In this document: positions 5,947-9,822 of the stretch, in pieces | Layout of the letters: each line of letters begins with the position of its first letter | Numbering within the stretch: position 1 is the first letter of the stretch | Origin: a bacterium | GTDB taxonomy: Bacteria > Patescibacteriota > Patescibacteriia > 2-12-FULL-60-25 | DNA length: 9,822 nt | Reading direction: 5' to 3' | Assembly (NCBI GenBank): GCA_020056125.1 | Contig: JAGVIJ010000120.1 | Span: 1-9,822, forward strand | Program-made: the position numbers and the translations under genes | Notes under the pieces: generated by a model | The model's input: only the letters and a program-made list of their open reading frames with translations | The model's database searches: none | What the model was told of the DNA's origin: nothing

Positions 5947-7185
5947 ATGAAATGGATAACGTTCCGAGATTTTCTCAAACGATGCCGTTTGGGGTTCATC
6001 GCTTTGGTGATTGCCGCCGTAGTCTTTGGGATCGCGTTCGGTACGGCTGCTCTCCAGAGAGATACCAAAAACATCAGGATCCAAGTCGAGAACGAACAAG
6101 CGCTGGTAGAGTGGGCAAAAGTCAACCAACCAGTGAACCTCAAGAACGCGACCATTCAAGTTCTCCGCGCCGGCAAAACCTCGGGCCACACGCCCTTCGA
6201 TAGCGCTGATTATCAGGCGTTGGGGCGTTTCGTGGATCTGGTGTTGCTGGTGGCCAATGGGAAAACCGCGGAAGCCAGGATCCAGGCTTACTGCAAGGAT
6301 TTTCTCAAGACTGACCAGCTTCCGGATGCTACGCCGTACGGCGTGTATCGCGCGCTGGCCACGGAAGATATGAGACCCTTGGAACGCTACGACCTACTGC
6401 GAAGTCATCGGCCTCAGACAGAGAGAGCGTCGGATTTCATGATCGTGGATGGGTTGATCCGCACGTGGCTCAAGGGCGACAAGTTGGAGCTCGAGAAACT
6501 GCCGGAACAACCAGCTCCCAAGCCCTTAGAGACACGCAATTCGAAAGCGTGGATCATCTTCGCGCTCATTCTATTCGGGATCGCGAATATACGGATGGCT
6601 TGGGGATACAACATCGAGGTATTCAAGGATGAGTTTTGGCTGATTAACCCGAAATGGGCCTTGCCGGCGAATCCGGCTGGGTGGCTCATCATGATCCTGT
6701 TCGCTCCTGCGTTCGCAGTGCCATGGGTTGGCCGCGCATTCTTCTGGATCGTGCTATATCCCATCGGGTTGATTCTCAAGGGCATCAAGTGGACGCTGTT
6801 CGACCTCGACTTGTCCGCGCCGCCGCGCAAGGTTCGCGAATGGCGCGAAGCGCGGCGTGAGCAAGCGCGTCGGAAGATGGCTGAAGAGCAGGTTCGCATT
6901 GCCGAGCAGGCTGCACTGGGTCATGACGTGATCAGCGCTCGTCTGAAGTTGGGACACATCCGAGAACTGGTCGCACGTGAGAAGAATCCAGCTTTGCGCA
7001 AACAACTGAAGCGCATCGAGCAAAGGCTCGAAGCTGTGGCTCAGGCGCGCCGCTCCAAACAGGTCGTCCGCATAGAAGGGACGGATGGAGCCGATGATCT
7101 GGCCGGACTGGTGGACGATTTGCACATGCAGGTCGAAGGTCTGGAAGAGGCTGAAGAGCTCGATGGCTCTTCGACTACAGTCTAG
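5947..7185 (+). CDS. Unknown multi-pass membrane protein with a C-terminal coiled coil
   Basis: I do not recognise this 412-residue protein. Residues 15-36 form an N-terminal membrane helix or signal anchor. Residues about 38-195 are a hydrophilic, mostly helical region, probably outside the membrane. Three more helices lie near 202-220, 245-263 and 265-283. From about 290 to 375 the sequence is very rich in R, E, K, A and Q (for example REWREARREQARRKMAEEQ), a likely cytoplasmic coiled coil, and it ends in an acidic tail (EGLEEAEELDGSSTT). No catalytic motif is visible. ATG 5947 is chosen for its good Shine-Dalgarno site. By eye, codon choice (many ATC, TTC, CTC, CGC) is unlike neighbouring genes, which favour ATT and TTT, hinting at a different origin. 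Twelve bases after its stop is the promoter of a putative noncoding RNA. It separates folD from glyA. Confidence 0.8.
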   Translation: MKWITFRDFLKRCRLGFIALVIAAVVFGIAFGTAALQRDTKNIRIQVENEQALVEWAKVNQPVNLKNATIQVLRAGKTSGHTPFDSADYQALGRFVDLVLLVANGKTAEARIQAYCKDFLKTDQLPDATPYGVYRALATEDMRPLERYDLLRSHRPQTERASDFMIVDGLIRTWLKGDKLELEKLPEQPAPKPLETRNSKAWIIFALILFGIANIRMAWGYNIEVFKDEFWLINPKWALPANPAGWLIMILFAPAFAVPWVGRAFFWIVLYPIGLILKGIKWTLFDLDLSAPPRKVREWREARREQARRKMAEEQVRIAEQAALGHDVISARLKLGHIRELVAREKNPALRKQLKRIEQRLEAVAQARRSKQVVRIEGTDGADDLAGLVDDLHMQVEGLEEAEELDGSSTTV

Positions 7186-7196
7186 CGCCACTCCTG

Positions 7197-7224
7197 TTGA
7201 CAAACCGTATTGGCCTGGTATACT
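7197..7224 (+). promoter_or_regulatory. Near-consensus promoter in front of a noncoding stretch
   Basis: TTGACA (7197-7202, perfect) and TATACT (7219-7224) are 16 bases apart, and TGG before the -10 adds a TGn extension. It is the strongest promoter in the window. It begins 12 bases after the stop codon of the unknown membrane protein and points into a stretch without a credible gene. The start is predicted near 7231. Confidence 0.8.
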
Positions 7225-7230
7225 GCAAGT

Positions 7231-7583
7231 GCTGATCCAAAAGCTGTGGGACGGTTAAACCACGGCTGGCGGGTCTCTCCATGACGAGCCTCCTCCGGTT
7301 GGCAGGGATGGTTGGGGGTCTCTTCTTCCCCCTCCATCGGATTCATATCGAAAGGGTCTCTCACGGCAAACGATCTAGGGTTGAAGATCGCGTGCGAGCC
7401 CTTTGCGGGAGTGTTCGAGGATAAACGCCTAAGTTGGATCCCGTTTCGTAGGGCGGCTGGCAAAAGGTGGTCGCGGCTCTTCCCCCCCCTAGAGCACAGG
7501 TTCAATCCACCAAAGCCAGATCAGCCCTCCCTCGCTCATTCCCGTTTTCTCTTGGCGCCCACTCTCTCGGGTGTCTTTTTTTT
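7231..7583 (+). ncRNA. Putative structured noncoding RNA of about 300-350 nt, family unknown
   Basis: A strong promoter ends at 7224 and a strong intrinsic terminator spans 7554-7583, with no convincing ORF between. Local folds visible by eye include AGCTGTGG/CCACGGCT (7242-7249 with 7260-7267), GATGG-TT-GGGGG with CCCCC-T-CCATC (7307-7318 with 7328-7338), CGATCT/AGATCG (7371-7376 with 7385-7390), and GCTCT/AGAGC (7476-7480 with 7491-7495) presenting a loop of eight C. The 5' end GCTGATC (7231-7237) can pair with GATCAGC (7519-7525), closing the molecule into one domain of about 295 nt, as in several stable housekeeping RNAs. GGGTCTCT occurs three times (7271, 7316, 7354). I find no tmRNA tag frame or CCA-ended acceptor, no RNase P GAGGAAAGTCC or ACAGAAA core, and no SRP tetraloop domain. 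Function is unknown. Confidence 0.55.
7554..7583 (+). terminator. Intrinsic terminator of the noncoding RNA
   Basis: GGCGCCC (7554-7560) pairs with GGGTGTC (7569-7575) as a 7-bp stem with two G-U pairs around an 8-base loop, followed at once by eight T (7576-7583). It would also end read-through from the upstream membrane-protein gene and faces the 3' end of glyA. Confidence 0.85.
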
Positions 7584-7593
7584 ATCGAATTTG

Positions 7594-7649
7594 GAATTTC
7601 GAATGTGGAATGTCGAATATTAAATCTTAAACTTCGATATTCGAAATTC
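7594..7649. repeat. TTCGAA-type inverted repeat at the glyA 3' end
   Basis: GAATTTCGAAT (7594-7604) is the exact reverse complement of ATTCGAAATTC (7639-7649). Inner TCGAATAT (7613-7620) and ATATTCGA (7637-7644) offer an alternative pairing. It is related to the 20-bp palindrome at 3329-3348. It fills the space between the terminator of the noncoding RNA and the glyA stop codon. Confidence 0.75.
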
Positions 7650-7650
7650 G

Positions 7651-8991
7651 TCATCCTATGGCTGGTACTGGGAAGCGGCCGCAAAGTTCCTGCACCTCTT
7701 GGCGCAAGGTTTCAAAATTTTGATCGCCCGCCAATCTCTCCGCAAATTTTTTAAATACTTCGGATCGCTCGGTTTTATCTTCCGGCAGATGGTCATTTTT
7801 AATAGCCTGGCTCGCGCGCGCAATCCACTCCGCAATTTTAATCATTTCCGCCGCACCCATGCCGCGCGTAGTGGCGGCCGGCGAACCCAAACGCAATCCG
7901 CTCGGATAAAGCGGCGGACCCGAATCTCCGGGAATGGTATTCATGTTGGCATAGAGTCCCACGCGTTCCAGCGCCAGTTGCAAAAATTTTCCGCGACCCG
8001 GGCCGGTGGATGTTAAATCAATCAGCAAGAGGTGATTATCTGTGCCGCCGGTTACCAATTTGAAACCATGTTCCACTAATGCTTGTCCCAGAGCTTTGGC
8101 ATTTTGAACCACTTGCTTGGCATAAGTTTTAAATTCCGGTTGCGCGGCTTCGAGCAAGGCCACGCCAATTCCCGCGATAGTGTTCAAATGCGGGCCGCCT
8201 TGCAAACCCGGGATGATGGCTTTGTCGATTTTTTGACCCAATTTTTCATCTTTGGCCAAGCCTTTTTCAGTTACCATAATCAGAGCGCCGCGCGGCCCGC
8301 GCAAAGTTTTATGCGTGGTGGTGGTGATAATATGGACGTGCGCCGCCGGGGATTCGTGCTCGCCGGCCGCAATCAACCCCACGATATGAGAGATGTCAGC
8401 CGCTAAATAAGCGCCCACCTCATCCGCGATTTTAGCGAATTCAGCAAAAGGAATGGCGCGCGGAATAGCTGTGCCGCCGCACCAAATTAATTTTGGTTTG
8501 CACTCCAGCGCCAGTTGGCGAATGACCTCAAAATCAAAGGCGCCGTCGTCGGTAAGAAAATATGGATGACTGGTCCAGAGTTTGGAAGTGGCGCTCATTT
8601 TCCAACCGTGCGTGAGATGGCCGCCGGAAAGTAAATCCAAACCCATGAATGAATCACCGGGTTCGCAAGTTGCCATGTACACGGCTAAATTCGCCGGACT
8701 GCCCGAATAAGGTTGCACGTTCACATAAGGCACGCCGAAAAGTTTTTTGGCGCGTTCTTGCACTAAAGTTTCGATCTTATCCACCACGGCGTTGCCCGCA
8801 TAATATCTGCGTCCCGGATAACCCTCGGCATATTTGTCGGAGAGCGGCGTGGCGAGCGCCTGGAGCACAGCCTTTGAAGTATGATTCTCCGAGGGTATGA
8901 GCTCTAATCCGTCGCGCTGACGTTGGTTTTCTTCTTCGATCAACTTCAGCATTTGCGGATCAGTGGAGGAGAGAAAAGGATAATTCGTCAT
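7651..8991 (-). CDS. glyA: Serine hydroxymethyltransferase GlyA
   Basis: GlyA is a PLP enzyme that turns serine and THF into glycine and 5,10-methylene-THF, the substrate of FolD. The 446-residue protein shows LELIPSENHTS (29-39), SDKYAEGYPGRRYYAGN (51-67), LLSGGHLTHGW (120-130), the PLP-contacting AADISHIVGLIAAGE (197-211, D199 and H202), and TTTTHKTLRGPRGA (223-236) with the Schiff-base lysine K228. The later region has ATTRGMG. All key residues are present and the length is somewhat above the usual 410-430. It starts at ATG 8991 without a Shine-Dalgarno sequence and stops with TGA at 7653-7651. The downstream neighbour on the same strand is folD, but a plus-strand gene and a putative noncoding RNA lie between them. 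Confidence 0.97.
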   Translation of the reverse strand: MTNYPFLSSTDPQMLKLIEEENQRQRDGLELIPSENHTSKAVLQALATPLSDKYAEGYPGRRYYAGNAVVDKIETLVQERAKKLFGVPYVNVQPYSGSPANLAVYMATCEPGDSFMGLDLLSGGHLTHGWKMSATSKLWTSHPYFLTDDGAFDFEVIRQLALECKPKLIWCGGTAIPRAIPFAEFAKIADEVGAYLAADISHIVGLIAAGEHESPAAHVHIITTTTHKTLRGPRGALIMVTEKGLAKDEKLGQKIDKAIIPGLQGGPHLNTIAGIGVALLEAAQPEFKTYAKQVVQNAKALGQALVEHGFKLVTGGTDNHLLLIDLTSTGPGRGKFLQLALERVGLYANMNTIPGDSGPPLYPSGLRLGSPAATTRGMGAAEMIKIAEWIARASQAIKNDHLPEDKTERSEVFKKFAERLAGDQNFETLRQEVQELCGRFPVPAIG

Positions 8992-9023
8992 ATGGGCGTT
9001 GGATTTAAAAGTCAGTTCTTAAA

Positions 9024-9052
9024 ATATTACGCCGTTGCCATAAGATGCGCAA
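9024..9052 (-). promoter_or_regulatory. Possible glyA promoter
   Basis: On the minus strand TTGCGC (9052-9047) and TAATAT (9029-9024) are 17 bases apart. The -10 is good and the -35 is weak. The predicted start near 9017 gives a leader of about 26 bases. Confidence 0.4.
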
Positions 9053-9069
9053 CAGGGTAATCTTCCGAG

Positions 9070-9159
9070 TGTCATCGCGAGGAGCCCAGAAAGTTTTTTG
9101 GGCGACGTGGCGATCTTTATAACAAAGATTGCCGCGCTCCTATGTCGCTCGCAATGACA
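9070..9159. repeat. Composite inverted repeat of the TGTCATTGCGAG type (MITE/REP-like)
   Basis: The ends TGTCATCGCGAG (9070-9081) and CTCGCAATGACA (9148-9159) are inverted with one mismatch. Inside, GGAGC (9081-9085) matches GCTCC (9136-9140), and GGCGATCTTT (9109-9118) pairs with AAAGATTGCC (9124-9133) apart from one G-T pair. A side hairpin CCCAGAAA/TTTTTGGG lies at 9085-9102. From memory, intergenic repeats with this TGTCATTGCGAG...GCAATCTTT wording occur in many distant bacterial genomes. A long minus-strand reading frame across it is an artefact. It ends 7 bases before the Mur ligase start codon. Confidence 0.85.
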
Positions 9160-9166
9160 AAATTGT

Positions 9167-9822
9167 ATGGAACTGAAATCAATCAAATCTGTGCACCTGA
9201 TCGGCACAGGCGGCATCAATATGAGCGCGGTGGCCAAAATGTTGTTGGCCGTCGGAGTTAAGGTTTCGGGTTCGGATGTGCGCGCCAACGAACAAACCAA
9301 ACTTCTTTCCGAACGCGGAGCGCAGATTAATATCAGCGAGCGCGCCGAAAATATTCCGGCGGATGCAGAGCTCGTGATCATCACTTCAGCGGCTCCGGCC
9401 ACTAATCTGGAACGCATCGAAGCGAACCGCCGCGGTTTGCCCGAGATGACCAATTTCGCTTTTTTGGGCCAATGGTTTGCTGCAGCCAAGACCATAGTGA
9501 TTGCCGGAACGCATGGCAAAAGCACGACTACGGCCATGTTGGGTTTGATTTTAGAGCGCGCCAAACTTGACCCCACGGTGATCGTGGGCAGTAAGGTCGC
9601 GGCTTTTCCGGATGGCAATTTTCGGCCGGGCAAATCAGATCTATTCGTGGTGGAGGGCGATGAATACGCGCGGCATTTTTTGGAATTTCATCCGCACGGT
9701 TTGATCTTGAATAATTTGGAATTGGATCATCCGGATGTGTTTGCAAACCTCGAAGCTGTGCTGGCCGCGTTTCACGAATTAGTCAATCAAGTGAAAACCG
9801 GCGGCGTGATTGCGGCTAATGT
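9167..9822 (+). CDS. Mur ligase, MurC or Mpl type (N-terminal part, cut by the window edge)
   Basis: 218 complete codons are present. The N-terminal domain has VHLIGTGGINMSAVAKML (9-26) and VSGSD (33-37), the UDP-MurNAc-binding fold of MurC and Mpl. The ATP P-loop is AGTHGKSTTTAML (113-125), followed by VVEGDEYARHF (161-171) and LILNNLELDHPDVF (179-192). MurC adds L-alanine to UDP-MurNAc in peptidoglycan synthesis; Mpl recycles the murein tripeptide onto it. The EGDEY and ILNNLExDH wording is closer to Mpl, where EADEYDTAFF and ILNNLEFDHADIF are usual, than to MurC (TNIxxDH). The C-terminal substrate domain that would decide lies outside the window. ATG 9167 is the natural start, 7 bases after a composite inverted repeat and without a Shine-Dalgarno sequence, so its promoter must lie in or before the repeat. 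Confidence 0.88.
   Translation, partial: MELKSIKSVHLIGTGGINMSAVAKMLLAVGVKVSGSDVRANEQTKLLSERGAQINISERAENIPADAELVIITSAAPATNLERIEANRRGLPEMTNFAFLGQWFAAAKTIVIAGTHGKSTTTAMLGLILERAKLDPTVIVGSKVAAFPDGNFRPGKSDLFVVEGDEYARHFLEFHPHGLILNNLELDHPDVFANLEAVLAAFHELVNQVKTGGVIAAN

Noticed and set aside
7500..7515. tRNA-like GGTTCAATCCACCA
   Set aside because: Only one base pair of the required five-pair T-stem can form and no anticodon or D arm is found upstream.
7231..7525. tmRNA (ssrA): GATCGCGTG and AGGTTCAATCC wording and a GCAAACGAT string recall E. coli tmRNA
   Set aside because: The bases around TTCAATC do not form a T-arm stem, no CCA-ended acceptor pairs with the 5' end, and the frame from GCAAACGAT does not give a short tag ending in Ala-Ala-stop.
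7231..7583. RNase P RNA, SRP RNA or 6S RNA
   Set aside because: The conserved RNase P strings (GAGGAAAGTCC, ACAGAAA) and the SRP GGAA domain are not seen on either strand, and the length and fold do not suggest 6S.
7312..7623. 103-residue plus-strand ORF across the noncoding stretch
   Set aside because: It runs through the terminator hairpin, its T run and the TTCGAA repeat, has no Shine-Dalgarno site and no protein-like domain pattern.
7584..7650. Glycine riboswitch or other leader element for glyA
   Set aside because: This stretch is at the 3' end of glyA, and the upstream side of glyA (8992-9060) shows no riboswitch-like fold.
9019..9633. 204-residue minus-strand ORF
   Set aside because: It is antisense to the Mur ligase and reads through the TGTCATTGCGAG repeat, giving the usual artefact peptide (HCERHRSAAIF...LLAMT).
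1..9822. CRISPR array or a defence island
   Set aside because: No regularly spaced direct repeats of 25-40 bases and no cas, restriction or toxin-antitoxin genes are seen; the repeats here are hairpins or TTCGAA clusters.

Overview
The window looks like a chromosomal segment of a small-genome bacterium, most likely a member of the Patescibacteria (CPR). This is inferred from style, not proven: intergenic gaps are very short, most genes lack a Shine-Dalgarno sequence, some promoters sit almost on the start codon, core proteins have diverged motifs, and TTCGAA-type repeats lie between genes. TGA is read as an ordinary stop (it ends glyA and the transposase fragment at the left edge), so lineages that recode UGA to glycine are unlikely.

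Layout. Positions 1-880 hold two unrelated HUH-transposase units. First is the 3' end of an IS200/IS605 tnpA with its right-end hairpin. Next is a complete REP-associated tyrosine transposase (RayT, minus strand) bracketed by two inverted copies of one 10-11 bp-arm palindrome. Positions 884-3270 are a tight minus-strand replication/repair operon, dnaB-ybaB-recR, with a 4-bp stop/start overlap between ybaB and recR. A 130-bp divergent gap carries a perfect 20-bp palindrome and a TGn-extended -10 that places the predicted transcript start on the ATG of an aromatic-amino-acid-type permease (3401-4540, plus). A four-helix small membrane protein follows, and its 3' end overlaps the 3' end of folD (minus) by 41 bp.

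The most unusual block is 5821-7583. A plus-strand promoter and a strong Shine-Dalgarno site (rare here) precede an unrecognised 412-residue membrane/coiled-coil protein. Twelve bases after its stop codon is a near-consensus promoter (TTGACA-16-TATACT), followed by about 320 bp without a credible gene that folds into many local hairpins. The 5' and 3' ends of this stretch can pair, and it ends in a textbook intrinsic terminator (7-bp stem, eight T). I read this as a structured noncoding RNA of about 300-350 nt that I cannot assign to tmRNA, RNase P, SRP or 6S RNA. The whole block lies between the same-strand folate genes glyA (upstream) and folD (downstream), as if a plus-strand cassette separated them.

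The right end holds glyA (minus), a 90-bp composite inverted repeat of the widespread TGTCATTGCGAG type, and, 7 bp beyond it, the start of a Mur ligase (MurC or Mpl type) cut by the window edge. Functionally, GlyA makes 5,10-methylene-THF from serine and FolD oxidises it for formyl-group supply. DnaB, YbaB and RecR serve replication and recombinational repair. The permease imports amino acids, and the Mur ligase serves peptidoglycan synthesis or recycling.
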